A stretch of DNA of 64,000 nt, taken from Micromonospora pattaloongensis. Lineage in GTDB: Bacteria; Actinomycetota; Actinomycetes; Mycobacteriales; Micromonosporaceae. A program made the position numbers and the translations under genes. Of the stretch, positions 38,212 to 47,125 are shown piece by piece. Where the stretch lies: the NCBI RefSeq assembly GCF_900107255.1, contig NZ_FNPH01000005.1:186001-250000 (forward strand), written 5' to 3'. The stretch's first letter is position 1. The number at the start of each line of letters is the position of its first letter. Under the pieces are notes generated by a model. The model searched no databases, was not told where the DNA came from, and saw only the letters and a program-made list of their open reading frames with translations.

Positions 38212-38817
38212 GTGATTGTCGCGAGTCTGCTGCTCATCCTCGTCGCCGTCACGCTGCTGGTGCTCGGCCTGGCCAGCGGTTCGAGCGCGTTGCTGATCAG
38301 CTCGATCGCGGCGAGCCTCTTCGCCGCCGTCGCGCTGGTGGTGGGTGCCCGCCAGGCGGCCGCCGGACGCGCCGGACCGGCGCCGGGCGACGACGAGCCG
38401 GACCTGCGTGCCGGCGACGAGGATGACACCGACCGGCGTCATCGGGCGGCCCGGATCGGCGAGCCGGGCGCCCGCCCGACGGCCACGGCGTTCGGCGCGG
38501 CCCCGCCGGGGTTCGCCGATCCGGTGGAGCCGCGGTCCGGGCAGGCCGGGGCGTCCGATGTGCTCGTCGACGCGGAGCCCGCGGACGAGCCGCCGCCGCA
38601 GCAGGTGAGCCCGGTCGACGCGGCGCGGGTCGCCCGACTGCTCACCGAGGTGCTCGTCGTCGACGCGCGCCCCCGTTACCATCTCGCCGGCTGCGCCCAC
38701 CTGCGCGACCGGGAGAGCGAGCCGCTGCCGGTGCGTGAGGCGGTCGAGCTGGGGTTCACCCCGTGCGGCCGCTGCGAGCCCGACCACGCGCTTCTCTCCG
38801 ACGCCCGCCGCGGCTGA
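38212..38817 (+). CDS. Membrane protein with C-terminal Cys/His cluster
   Basis: 201 residues from GTG at 38212. Two N-terminal helices (SLLLILVAVTLLVLGLA and SSIAASLFAAVALVVGA), a long acidic linker, and a C-terminal YHLAGCAHLRDRE ... FTPCGRCEPDHALL pattern: one His-x3-Cys and one Cys-x2-Cys, which could bind one zinc, as in Ada-type or nuclease-associated small zinc motifs. No enzyme domain is seen. From memory, similar proteins follow divIVA in Micromonosporaceae. Function unknown. Confidence 0.7.
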   Translation: MIVASLLLILVAVTLLVLGLASGSSALLISSIAASLFAAVALVVGARQAAAGRAGPAPGDDEPDLRAGDEDDTDRRHRAARIGEPGARPTATAFGAAPPGFADPVEPRSGQAGASDVLVDAEPADEPPPQQVSPVDAARVARLLTEVLVVDARPRYHLAGCAHLRDRESEPLPVREAVELGFTPCGRCEPDHALLSDARRG

Positions 38818-38833
38818 TCGCGGGCGACCCCCC

Positions 38834-39184
38834 GTGCCTCGCCCCAGCCGCCGCGGCGTCGATCCCGCGGCTCAGACGCCGGGATCCGACGCGCCGGCCA
38901 CGGTTGCCGTGCGCGTCAAGCCCGGCGCGTCGCGAACCAGGGTCGGCGGCAGCTACGAGGGGCCGTACGGGTCCGCTCTGATCATCGCGGTGACCGCGCC
39001 CGCGGTCGACGGCCGCGCCACCGAGGCCGCCCGTCGCGCGCTCGCCGACGCGCTGGAGCTCCGTCCCGGCGCCGTGGAGCTGCGGGCCGGCGCGGCCAGC
39101 CGGGATAAGCTCTTCGGCGTCGCGCCCGCGGGGGCGGCGCTCGACGCCCGACTGCGTCGCCTGCGCGCCGGATCGGCGCGGTGA
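38834..39184 (+). CDS. DUF167 (YggU) family protein
   Basis: About 116 residues from GTG at 38834. DUF167 core: ATVAVRVKPGASRTRVGG, LIIAVTAPAVDGRATEAARRALADAL, VELRAGAASRDKLFGV. Small alpha/beta protein of unknown function, commonly found beside yggS/yggT and division genes. The start is 16 bases after the previous stop; longer in-frame starts would overlap that gene. Confidence 0.82.
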   Translation: MPRPSRRGVDPAAQTPGSDAPATVAVRVKPGASRTRVGGSYEGPYGSALIIAVTAPAVDGRATEAARRALADALELRPGAVELRAGAASRDKLFGVAPAGAALDARLRRLRAGSAR

Positions 39185-39206
39185 GGGTCGACGAGCCGGG
39201 CCGGCG

Positions 39207-40709
39207 ATGACCGGGTCGCTGGACATCGCACTGCTGCTCGGGTCGGCGGTGCTGCTCGTCGCGGTCGGGGCGGTGCGGCTCTCCACCCGGCTCGGTGTGC
39301 CGAGCCTGCTGGTCTACCTGGCGCTCGGCGTCGCCATCGGCGAGTCCGGGCTCGGCATCCGGTTCGATGACGCCGAACTGACCCGTACCCTCGGCTTCTG
39401 CGCATTGATCGTGATCATCGCGGAGGGGGGCCTGACCGCCCGGTGGAGCACCCTGCGCCCCGTGCTCGGGCTCGCCGCGGCGTTGGCCACCGTCGGCGTG
39501 GTGGTGAGCATCGCGGTCGTCGGCGTGGCGGTGCATCTCCTGCTCGGCCTGGACTGGCGTCTCGCCCTCCTCTATGGAGCCGTGCTCTCCTCCACCGACG
39601 CCGCCGCGGTCTTCGCGACCCTGCGCCGGTTGCGCCTGCCGCCCCGGCTGGTGGCGGCGTTGGAGGCGGAGTCCGGCCTCAACGACGCCCCCGTCGTGCT
39701 GCTGGTCGTCCTGCTCGCCACGCACGGCCCGGGCGCGCACCCGTGGTGGCAGGAGGCGCTGCTGCTCGGGTACGAGCTCGCGGCGGGCGCGGCGGTCGGG
39801 TTCGGAGTCGGCGTCGCGGGCCGGTGGACGCTGCGGCGTGCGGCCCTGCCGTCGGCGGGGCTGTATCCGATCGCGGCCGTCGGCTTCACGGTCCTGGCGT
39901 ACGCCGCCGGTGCGGTGCTGCACGCCTCCGGGTTCCTCGCGGTCTACGTCGCCGGCGTCGTGCTCGGCAACGCCCGGCTGCCGCACCGCCAGGCCATCCT
40001 CGGGTTCGCCGACGGGCTCGCCTGGCTGGCGCAGATCGGGCTCTTCGTCCTGCTCGGACTGCTGGTCTCGCCGAGCCGGCTGGACGCCGCCGTGCTTCCG
40101 GCGATCGTCGCGGGGCTGGCGCTGTTGTTCCTGGCCCGCCCGCTGTCGGTGGCGGTCTCGGCGCTGCCGTTCCGGGTCCGGCCGCGCGAGCAGGTCTTCC
40201 TCTCCTGGGCGGGGCTGCGCGGTGCGGTGCCGATCGTGCTCGCCACGATTCCGCTCTCCGCGGGCCTGCCCGGCGCGGGCCGGCTCTTCGACGCGGTCTT
40301 CGTGCTGGTCGTGATCTTCACGCTGCTGCAGACCGGCACCCTGGGGCCGGTCGCGCGGCGGTTGCGGGTGACCGCGCCCGCCGAGCCGGCGGAGATCCGG
40401 GTCGAGACGGCGCCGCTGGAGCGGATGCAGGCGGATCTGTTGCAGCTGGAGGTGCCGGAGGGGTCGCGGCTGGCCGGTGTGCACGTGGACGAGCTGCGGC
40501 TGCCGGTGGGCGCGTCGGTGACGCTGGTGCTGCGCGACGGCGCGGGTTTCGTGCCCGTTCCGGACACCCGGCTGAAAGTGGGGGACAGCCTGTTGATCGT
40601 GGCGACCGCGGCGGTACGCGACGTCGCCGAGCGTCGACTGCGGGCCGTCAGCCGGCGGGGACGGTTGGCCCGTTGGTTCGACGAGTACGGCGACGAGCGG
40701 GACGAATGA
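39207..40709 (+). CDS. K+(Na+)/H+ antiporter, CPA1 (NhaP2/CvrA-like)
   Basis: 500 residues with about 12 transmembrane helices. LSSTDAAAVFATLRR and LEAESGLNDAPVVLL hold the Asp residues of the CPA1 ion site, and WAGLRGAVPIVLATIPL is the conserved arginine-containing block. After residue 400 comes a cytoplasmic TrkA-C-like (RCK_C) domain (LQLEVPEGSRLAGVHVDELR ... VKVGDSLLIVA-type strand), typical of K+/H+ antiporters. It exports cations and helps pH and turgor control. RCK_C domains can bind c-di-AMP, which fits the riboswitch elsewhere in the window; that link is speculative. Confidence 0.88.
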   Translation: MTGSLDIALLLGSAVLLVAVGAVRLSTRLGVPSLLVYLALGVAIGESGLGIRFDDAELTRTLGFCALIVIIAEGGLTARWSTLRPVLGLAAALATVGVVVSIAVVGVAVHLLLGLDWRLALLYGAVLSSTDAAAVFATLRRLRLPPRLVAALEAESGLNDAPVVLLVVLLATHGPGAHPWWQEALLLGYELAAGAAVGFGVGVAGRWTLRRAALPSAGLYPIAAVGFTVLAYAAGAVLHASGFLAVYVAGVVLGNARLPHRQAILGFADGLAWLAQIGLFVLLGLLVSPSRLDAAVLPAIVAGLALLFLARPLSVAVSALPFRVRPREQVFLSWAGLRGAVPIVLATIPLSAGLPGAGRLFDAVFVLVVIFTLLQTGTLGPVARRLRVTAPAEPAEIRVETAPLERMQADLLQLEVPEGSRLAGVHVDELRLPVGASVTLVLRDGAGFVPVPDTRLKVGDSLLIVATAAVRDVAERRLRAVSRRGRLARWFDEYGDERDE

Positions 40710-40779
40710 TCTGCTAGCGTCCTTTTGCCCGGTTTAAGGATTATTCCGTACCGGCATGGGTAGCACCGGTGCGGCATGT

Positions 40780-40808
40780 TGTGGGACGTGCTCACGTTCC
40801 GTATTCTT
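40780..40808 (+). promoter_or_regulatory. Probable promoter of the DksA-type gene
   Basis: TTGTGG (40780-40785), a 17-bp spacer, TATTCT (40803-40808), in an A/T-richer segment after the antiporter gene. The predicted transcript start is about 50 bases before a short ORF and 135 before the DksA-type start. Confidence 0.5.
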
Positions 40809-40867
40809 GCCAATCTCCGGAGTGCGCGGCGTCCCGCCGCGCGCCCGTTTTGCAAGTGGGGGACGCT

Positions 40868-40954
40868 ATGGCCGAGCGGGCGCACGACGCGCGCAAGGCG
40901 GCAGCGGACGCCGGCGTGTCGATCGGGCACGTCGACGGGGGAGGGTCGCGGTGA
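40868..40954 (+). CDS. Possible 28-codon upstream ORF of the DksA-type gene
   Basis: ATG at 40868 starts MAERAHDARKAAADAGVSIG and ends HVDGGGSR, with GTGGGGGACG as a possible ribosome site. Its TGA overlaps the GTG start of the next gene (GTGA at 40951-40954). That overlap and a plausible ribosome site are the only support. It may be a regulatory upstream ORF or chance. Confidence 0.35.
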   Translation: MAERAHDARKAAADAGVSIGHVDGGGSR

Positions 40955-41607
40955 GCCGCCCCGACGGGGTCGGCGCGACCGCGACATCGGCGGCCGGAGC
41001 GGTCAGCCGAGGTTCGGCCGGCCGGACAGCGGGGTATCCCGGCACTTCCCGGTCGCCCGTCACGGCCCCCACGAGCTCCGCCACGTTCAGCGACGTGGCA
41101 GCCCCGAAGGACCGCCGGGCCCTGGTGCAGGCACCGGATCAGGCACCGCCGATCGCCGCGGGGACCGCGGCCAAGGGAGCGACGATGGCCAAGTCAGCCG
41201 AGACGAAGACCGCCGGACGCAAGCCGGTGGCCGCCAAGACCAGCCGCAGCGCCGCGGAGACCGAGAAGATCCGGGCCGCGCTGGCGGCCCGTCGTGACGA
41301 ACTGCGCACCGAGTACGATCAGACGCTGAGCGAGATCACCGAGCTGCAGCGGGACCGGTTGACGGACTCGGCGGGCGACGACCAGGCCGACACCGGCACC
41401 AAGACGTTCGAACGCGAGCAGGAGATCTCCCTCGCCAACAGCATCCTGGAGCGGATCACGCAGGTCGAACGGGCGCTGGAGCGGCTCGACGAGGGCAACT
41501 ACGGCTGGTGCGAGCGGTGCGGCACCCCGATCCCCGTCGAACGCCTCGCGGCGTTCCCGTCCGCGACACTGTGTGTCTCGTGCAAGCAACTGGAGGAGCG
41601 GCGGTAG
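40951..41607 (+). CDS. TraR/DksA-family zinc-finger regulator
   Basis: 218 residues from GTG at 40951; ATG at 41185 (MAKSAETKTAG), with GGGAG upstream, gives a 140-residue alternative. The Ala/Lys-rich N-terminus is disordered. A coiled coil follows (AAETEKIRAALAARRDELRT ... LQRDRLTDSAGDDQADTGTK), then the C4 zinc finger YGWCERCGTPIPVERLAAFP and LCVSCKQLEERR. DksA-like proteins enter the secondary channel of RNA polymerase. Upstream codons keep G/C-rich third positions, hence the longer start. Confidence 0.85.
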   Translation: MSRPDGVGATATSAAGAVSRGSAGRTAGYPGTSRSPVTAPTSSATFSDVAAPKDRRALVQAPDQAPPIAAGTAAKGATMAKSAETKTAGRKPVAAKTSRSAAETEKIRAALAARRDELRTEYDQTLSEITELQRDRLTDSAGDDQADTGTKTFEREQEISLANSILERITQVERALERLDEGNYGWCERCGTPIPVERLAAFPSATLCVSCKQLEERR

Positions 41608-41727
41608 GCGCGGGCGAGCCTTCCGGGGCGGGCGCGTCACACGCGCCCGCGCCGGGGCGAGGGCGAAGCTCGCCGACACCGCCGCACGAGGCGGAGGGAT
41701 AGGCAGCTGAGCGCCGATGGGGAGCAG

Positions 41728-42345
41728 ATGACCGCGCCGCGGCCCGCCGCGGCGGCGGATCCGGCCGGCGAGCCGGTGGCCGGGGGCCGGCGGCGTCGCA
41801 GCATCCAGGTTCTGATGGCGACCGCGTTGCTCGCGGTCGCGGCCGATCTGGGCACCAAGCATCTCGCGCTGGTCACGCTGGAGGACCGCGAACCGCTACG
41901 GCTGCTCGGTGGCGCGGTCTATCTGACCCTCACCCGCAACAGCGGCGCGGCGTTCAGTCTGGGCTCCGATTACACCTGGATCTTTCCGCTGGTCACCGTC
42001 GCGGTGATCGGCTGGATCGGGTGGATGGCGCGCCGGCTCGGCTCGATCCCGTGGGCGCTCTCGCTGGGGCTCGTGCTCGGCGGGGCGCTGGGGAACCTCA
42101 TCGACCGGATATTCCGGGCGCCCGGCCCCTTCGTCGGGCACGTCGTCGACATGGTCAGCCTCTTCGACCCGCACGGCCAGGTCTGGCCGGTGTTCAATCT
42201 CGCCGACAGCGCGCTGATGACCGGCGTCGGTCTGGCCATCCTGCTGGAGTTCACCGGCCGGCAGCGCGACGGCAGCCGGCTGTCCGCCGGCGACGACGCC
42301 GACAGCCGGCTGTCCGCCGGCGACGACGCCGGAGGCCGGTCGTGA
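41728..42345 (+). CDS. lspA: Lipoprotein signal peptidase (signal peptidase II)
   Basis: 205 residues with four transmembrane helices. Removes signal peptides from prolipoproteins in the membrane. The catalytic aspartates are in [24 protein letters not shown] and [25 protein letters not shown] is also conserved. The C-terminal tail contains a duplicated 10-residue unit ([10 protein letters not shown] / [10 protein letters not shown]) encoded by a 30-bp tandem repeat near 42274-42333. It overlaps rluD as GTGA, the usual lspA-rluD pair. Confidence 0.93.
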   Translation: MTAPRPAAAADPAGEPVAGGRRRRSIQVLMATALLAVAADLGTKHLALVTLEDREPLRLLGGAVYLTLTRNSGAAFSLGSDYTWIFPLVTVAVIGWIGWMARRLGSIPWALSLGLVLGGALGNLIDRIFRAPGPFVGHVVDMVSLFDPHGQVWPVFNLADSALMTGVGLAILLEFTGRQRDGSRLSAGDDADSRLSAGDDAGGRS

Positions 42346-43301
42346 CCTCCACGCACGACGCCGGCCAACTGCGTCCCGCCGGAGAACGCCGGTCGCTGCC
42401 CGTCCCCGACGGCCTCGACGGGATGCGCCTGGACCAGGCGGTCTCCCGGCTGTTCGGGCTGTCCCGCACCGTGGCGGCCGCGCTGGTGGAGGCCGGCGAC
42501 GCGCTGGTCGACGGAGTGCCGCGGGCGAAGTCCGAGAAGGTCGCCGCCGGCGCGTGGCTCGAGGTCATCCTCCCGGCGCCGCCCGCGCCGCCGGTGGTCA
42601 CCCCGCAGGCGGTGCCGGGGCTGACGGTCGTCTACGCCGACGACGACATCGTGGTGGTCGACAAGCCGGTCGGTGTGGCGGCGCACCCGAGCCCCGGCTG
42701 GACCGGCCCGACCGTGATCGGCGGGCTCGCCGGCATCGGGCACCGGATCTCGACCAGTGGCGCCGCGGAGCGGCAGGGCGTCGTGCACCGGCTCGACGTC
42801 GGCACCAGCGGGCTGATGGTGGTCGCCAAGAGCGAGCAGGCGTACAGCGTGCTCAAGCGGGCGTTCAAGGCCCGCGAAGTGGACAAGCGCTACCACGCGG
42901 TGGTGCAGGGCCACCTCGATCCGTTGCGGGGAACGGTCGACGCGCCGATCGACCGGCATCCCAGCCACGACTACAGGTGGGCGGTCATCTCGCACGGTAA
43001 GCCGAGCGTCACGCACTATGACACGGTTGAGGCGTTCCCGGCGGCGAGCCTGGTGGACATCCGGCTCGAAACCGGGCGTACCCACCAGATCAGGGTGCAT
43101 ATGTCCGCCTTGCGACACCCCTGTGTCGGTGACCTGACGTACGGCGCCGATCCGACGCTCGCCGCGCGACTCGGACTGTCCCGGCAGTGGCTGCATGCCC
43201 GTGCGCTCAGCTTCCTCCACCCCCGTACGGCCGAGGAGGTTCGGTTCGTCAGCGACTACCCTGATGACCTGAAACGGGCGCTCGCCATTCTCGGCGAGTA
43301 A
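42342..43301 (+). CDS. rluD: 23S rRNA pseudouridine synthase, RluD family
   Basis: 319 residues from GTG at 42342. An N-terminal S4 RNA-binding domain ([20 protein letters not shown]) is followed by the RluA-type catalytic domain: [16 protein letters not shown], the catalytic Asp in [45 protein letters not shown]. Converts specific uridines of 23S rRNA to pseudouridine. Overlaps lspA by four bases. Confidence 0.93.
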   Translation: MTSTHDAGQLRPAGERRSLPVPDGLDGMRLDQAVSRLFGLSRTVAAALVEAGDALVDGVPRAKSEKVAAGAWLEVILPAPPAPPVVTPQAVPGLTVVYADDDIVVVDKPVGVAAHPSPGWTGPTVIGGLAGIGHRISTSGAAERQGVVHRLDVGTSGLMVVAKSEQAYSVLKRAFKAREVDKRYHAVVQGHLDPLRGTVDAPIDRHPSHDYRWAVISHGKPSVTHYDTVEAFPAASLVDIRLETGRTHQIRVHMSALRHPCVGDLTYGADPTLAARLGLSRQWLHARALSFLHPRTAEEVRFVSDYPDDLKRALAILGE

Positions 43302-43355
43302 GCGTCGCCCGTCGATGGCGGAACAGGTCAGAGCCTGACGAGGGAGAGTGCGTCC

Positions 43356-44390
43356 GTGCGTGCCGGCGAGCTGTTGCGACGGCTGGACAGCCGAGTGCTG
43401 CCGCCGCTGGCGAGGGGGATGGCCCGGCTCGGCCAGGGGCAGGTCCGCCCGCGCGTGCTGACGGTCGCGGCGACGGTGTCGGTGACCGCCGTGCTGATGA
43501 CCGCGGTCTGGGCCGCCGACCGGGGTCCGGTGGGCGATCAGACCGTCGGCGACGTGGTGCGGGTCGGCGTGGTCGACGGCGACTCGATCCCCGGCTATGT
43601 GCGGGCGAGCCGGGACAAGTTGGACGCCCTGTCGGCCGCCCCGCCGAGCGCGCCGACCGAGACGTACGCCCTGGTCACCTTCGCCGCCTATCTCGCGCCG
43701 GGCCGGCTGTCGCCGGTGCTGGACGGGCTCGCCGTCTCGGAGGTCTTCAGCCGGGTGCCGCTGCCGCACACCCAGACGCAGATCGTGCGCATTCCGGCGC
43801 AGCGCGTCCCGGACGACGTGACGGCGGGGATGGCGCAGGTGGCGCAGCGCAAGGAGATCGAGGCGCGGGACTACCGGGAGCGGGGCGCCGCGCTGACCGG
43901 CGACGGTGATCAGGAGCGGGAGCTGCGGCAGCTCTACGACAGCGGCGCCCGCGTCGCGCTCGCCGAAGCCACGGCGTACCGGTCGCACTGCTCCTGCGTC
44001 TACGCCGCGGTCGTACGCGCCACGCCGGCGCTGCTGCGGCGGGTCGCGGAGCGCCCCGAGGTGCGGGCGGTGGACCCCGCGCCCGAGCTGCGCCGGCTGG
44101 AGCGGGCGGTGTTCCTGCCGCCGCTGCCGGAACAGCAGGACGTGGTGCGGCCGCCGGCCGACGGAGACCTCGCCACCGCTCCCACCGCGACCCCCGGCCC
44201 GGTCGGGACCAGCCCCGCCGCGACCAGCACCGTCGGGGTGATCGCGCCATCGCCCTCGCCGGTCGCATCGGACGAGCCGACCCGCACCGGCCCGGCGGTC
44301 TCGCCCAGCCCGACCCGGGTACGCCCCTCGGCGACGGACACCACCCCGGCGGCGGAATCGGTCACCGCCGAGTCCCCGGCGGCATCATGA
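43356..44390 (+). CDS. Conserved membrane-anchored protein of unknown function
   Basis: 344 residues from GTG at 43356. One transmembrane helix (VLTVAATVSVTAVLMTAVWA, about 35-54) after a basic N-terminus. An extracytoplasmic region has repeated alpha/beta character (TETYALVTFAAYLAPGRLSP, TQIVRIPAQRVPDD, RSHCSCVYAAVVRATPALLR), and the last 75 residues are Pro/Ser/Thr-rich. I recognise no named domain. From memory such proteins lie between rluD and ParA-like genes in Micromonosporaceae. Function unknown. Confidence 0.7.
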   Translation: MRAGELLRRLDSRVLPPLARGMARLGQGQVRPRVLTVAATVSVTAVLMTAVWAADRGPVGDQTVGDVVRVGVVDGDSIPGYVRASRDKLDALSAAPPSAPTETYALVTFAAYLAPGRLSPVLDGLAVSEVFSRVPLPHTQTQIVRIPAQRVPDDVTAGMAQVAQRKEIEARDYRERGAALTGDGDQERELRQLYDSGARVALAEATAYRSHCSCVYAAVVRATPALLRRVAERPEVRAVDPAPELRRLERAVFLPPLPEQQDVVRPPADGDLATAPTATPGPVGTSPAATSTVGVIAPSPSPVASDEPTRTGPAVSPSPTRVRPSATDTTPAAESVTAESPAAS

Positions 44391-44504
44391 ACGTCACAGG
44401 CCATATCCGGTGGCCGCGCCGTGCGTTGAAAACACGCTGGTGGTTGGGATAGGCGTGCCGCGCGGGTCCGAATAGGGTGACCTCGTAGCGTGTCAAGGGC
44501 ATCG

Positions 44505-45902
44505 ATGACGCGGGGAGGGCGGGGCGTGGAGGGGACCGAGACCGGCTGGGATCGGCCGGCCGAACCAGCGCCCCGCTGGCGGGCGCTGCTCGAGCGCGCC
44601 CGACTCGGCGGCCGCACCGGTGAACAGCCCGAGCTGGGCCGCGGCGGACGGGCGCGGTCGCGCCCGATCGAGCAGCCGCCGGGTGGCGGCTACCTTGAGA
44701 CGCAGCCGCCGAGTGGCGGCTACCTTGAGACGCGGCCGCCGGGTGGCGGCTACCTTGAGACGCGGCCGCCGGGTGGCGGCTACCTTGAGACGCAGCCGAT
44801 CGGTTACCCGGCGGAGCTGGGCTACGCCGCCGAGCCCACGTACGCGCCCGAGCCCGGATACGCCCCCGACCCCGGACACACCACCGAGCCCGGATACGGC
44901 GCCGTGCCCGGCTACGGCGTCGAGCCCGGCTACGCCGTCCCGGCGTACGAGCCGGCCGCCGGCCGTCCCACGGCCTACGCGCCGTCGCCCGGCTACGGCT
45001 CCTCCCACGGCGCCGGGTACCCGCCCACCGCGTACGGCTCGGCAGAGGCGGCGCATCCGGCGCGGATCGAGTGGCGCGAGACCCGGCCGGACGCCGCGGC
45101 CGACCGGGCCGCCGCCGTGCTCCGCGGCGACCTGGGCGTGCCGCGGGTGCTGGCGTTCGCCAACCCCAAGGGCGGCGTGCACAAGACCACGGCGACGGTG
45201 CTCGCCGCCGCCACGGTGGGCAGCGTCCGCGGCCGCGGGGTGCTCGCCTGGGACGACAACGAGCTGCGCGGCACGCTCGGGCTGCGGGCCGGCAGCGCGC
45301 GGCACGCGCGCACCATCCGGCACCTGATCGCGGATCTCATCGAGATCGAGGCGTCTCACGGCTTCGAGCTCACCGACCGGCTCGACGACTACCTGCGGCA
45401 CGCCTCGGACGGCTCCTACGACGTGCTCGCCGGGGAGGAGAATCCGCGCTTCGCGCAGCAGCTCGACCGGCACACCGTGCGGCGGGTGCTGGAGTTGCTG
45501 CGCCGTACGCACGATGTGATCTGCGTGGACACCGGCAACAACGTCGAGAGCGCGAACTGGCAGACGGTGCTGCAGGCGGCCGACCAGCTGGTGGTCACGA
45601 CGGTGCCCCGCGAGGACGCGGCGTTCAGCGCCGACTGGATGCTCGACCTGCTGCACGAGGTGGGCATGGGGGAGCTGGCCGACAATGCGGTCACGCTGCT
45701 CTCCTGCCCGACCCCGGGACCCTCGCCGCTCCTCGACGACTTCACGAAGCACTTCGCCACCCGCACCCGCGCGGTCGCGGTCGTGCCGTACGACCCGGCG
45801 CTGGAGACCGGCTCGTCGATCGAGTACGTGCAGCTGCAACCCGAGACCCGCCAGGCGTGGCTGCAGGCCGCCTCCGTGATGCTCGAGCCGTTCGCGCGCT
45901 GA
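44505..45902 (+). CDS. ParA/MinD-like ATPase with variant P-loop and repeat-rich N-terminus
   Basis: 465 residues from ATG at 44505, with CAAGGG upstream; GTG at 44526 is an alternative. Residues 1-200 are disordered, with four exact-period PPGGGYLET units and then xPGY-type repeats. The ATPase follows. Its deviant Walker A is NPKGGVHKTTAT (KGGVHKTT at 222-229): the signature first lysine is kept, but the usual Gly before the second Lys is His. Then WDDNELRGTLGLR replaces the usual DxDxQ/P switch, and VICVDTGNNVES is the Walker B region. No partner parB is nearby. Probably a positioning or secretion-type ATPase. Confidence 0.78.
   Translation: MTRGGRGVEGTETGWDRPAEPAPRWRALLERARLGGRTGEQPELGRGGRARSRPIEQPPGGGYLETQPPSGGYLETRPPGGGYLETRPPGGGYLETQPIGYPAELGYAAEPTYAPEPGYAPDPGHTTEPGYGAVPGYGVEPGYAVPAYEPAAGRPTAYAPSPGYGSSHGAGYPPTAYGSAEAAHPARIEWRETRPDAAADRAAAVLRGDLGVPRVLAFANPKGGVHKTTATVLAAATVGSVRGRGVLAWDDNELRGTLGLRAGSARHARTIRHLIADLIEIEASHGFELTDRLDDYLRHASDGSYDVLAGEENPRFAQQLDRHTVRRVLELLRRTHDVICVDTGNNVESANWQTVLQAADQLVVTTVPREDAAFSADWMLDLLHEVGMGELADNAVTLLSCPTPGPSPLLDDFTKHFATRTRAVAVVPYDPALETGSSIEYVQLQPETRQAWLQAASVMLEPFAR
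44671..44790 (+). repeat. Four tandem 30-bp units, in frame
   Basis: Four consecutive 30-base units (44671, 44701, 44731, 44761), each reading GGTGGCGGCTACCTTGAGA at its 3' end, encode the decapeptide pattern QPPGGGYLET with only one or two changes per copy. All keep the rare CTT leucine codon. The length of three codon-multiples means copy-number change would not break the frame. Confidence 0.9.
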
Positions 45903-46009
45903 TCACGGGTTGCCGCGCCGCCCTGCGGGCGGGGCGGACGCCGGCCCCGGGGCGGGCCGGGACGGCAGCCGTCGTGCGGGCGGCGACGGCTGCCTGAGAG
46001 GATCGCGGA

Positions 46010-47125
46010 GTGAGCGCCCCTTCCTCCGACGACGACCGCGCCGGCGGCGACCGCGACGGCCAGCGTCGCGTCGAACCCGCGGCCGGGCCGACCCTCCCGC
46101 CGCCGCCACCGGCGCCGCCGCTGCCACCCCTGGTCGTCCCGCCCCCGCCCACGACCGGCCCGGCGGCTCCGGCGGACCCGGCCGGTGAGAACGGGGCGCT
46201 GACCGACCCGCCCGCCGCCCCCGGCTCGATGCCGGCGACCGGCCGGGGACGGCGGCTCCGTACGCTGCTGGTCGCGCTCGCCACCGCGCTGGCGGTGGCG
46301 GCGCTGGGCGTGCCGCTGGGCCTGCTCTGGCGGGCCCTCGCGCCGAGCGTCCCGATCATCAAGACCGCGGACGGCGGTGCGTTGACCGACCCCCAGCCGC
46401 AGCAGTTCGTCGCCGCGGACGGCTGGTTCGCCGTGCTCGGCGCCGGCTTCGGGGTGCTCTGCGCGATCGGGGCCTGGGTCCTGCTGCGGCGCCACCGTGG
46501 GCCGGTCGGGCTGCTCGCCGTCGTGGCCGGGGCGGTGGCGGCGGCGCCGATCGCCTGGGGGCTCGGGCGCCAGATCGGGCTGTCGGAATACCGGCGGCTG
46601 CTGCACACCGCCGCCGTGGGAGACGTGCTGAACAAGCCGCCGGACCTGCGGGCCGGGCGGTTCGAGCTGGTCCAGGGCTTCATCCCGACGATCCAGGGCG
46701 ACCTGCTGCTTCCGGCCTTCGGCGCGGCGGTCGCCTACACCCTGCTGGCCGGTTGGTCGCGGTACGCCTCGCTCCATGCCGAGCCCGGCGAGCCGGCGGG
46801 CGCCGAGCTCATGCCCGGCCGGGCCACCCAGCCCGCCCACGCACCGGCCGTCCAGCCGGGCTCCGGCCAGCCGGGCCACGGCCAGTCGGGCAACGTCCCG
46901 GCGGGCAACGTCCCGGCGGGCAACCTCCCGGCGGGCAATGGCCCGGCGGCGGGCGCCCCCGTCGGCAGCGGCGAGCGCGACCACGGCCACATCGGCACCG
47001 GCGAGCGCGACCACGGTCGCGGTGGCAGCGACGCCCCCGTCAGTTCGGACTCGCCGCAACCGCCAGCTCCGCCAGCGGCACCGGGACCGCCCGCACCTGG
47101 CGGAGCAACGCCGCCTCGCGATTGA
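46010..47125 (+). CDS. DUF2567-type membrane protein
   Basis: 371 residues. A Pro-rich N-terminal tail (residues 25-80) leads to four transmembrane helices (TLLVALATALAVAALGVPLG, GWFAVLGAGFGVLCAIGAWV, GLLAVVAGAVAAAPIAWGL, LLLPAFGAAVAYTLLAGW), matching actinobacterial DUF2567. The C-terminal tail holds GNVPAGNVPAGNLPAGNGPA repeats. The last 86 bases overlap the convergent Lon-N gene. Function unknown. Confidence 0.75.
   Translation: MSAPSSDDDRAGGDRDGQRRVEPAAGPTLPPPPPAPPLPPLVVPPPPTTGPAAPADPAGENGALTDPPAAPGSMPATGRGRRLRTLLVALATALAVAALGVPLGLLWRALAPSVPIIKTADGGALTDPQPQQFVAADGWFAVLGAGFGVLCAIGAWVLLRRHRGPVGLLAVVAGAVAAAPIAWGLGRQIGLSEYRRLLHTAAVGDVLNKPPDLRAGRFELVQGFIPTIQGDLLLPAFGAAVAYTLLAGWSRYASLHAEPGEPAGAELMPGRATQPAHAPAVQPGSGQPGHGQSGNVPAGNVPAGNLPAGNGPAAGAPVGSGERDHGHIGTGERDHGRGGSDAPVSSDSPQPPAPPAAPGPPAPGGATPPRD

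Noticed and set aside
44671-44790. Tandem 30-bp units considered as a CRISPR array
   Set aside because: There are no spacers, the units are directly adjacent, in frame and coding, and no cas genes are near.
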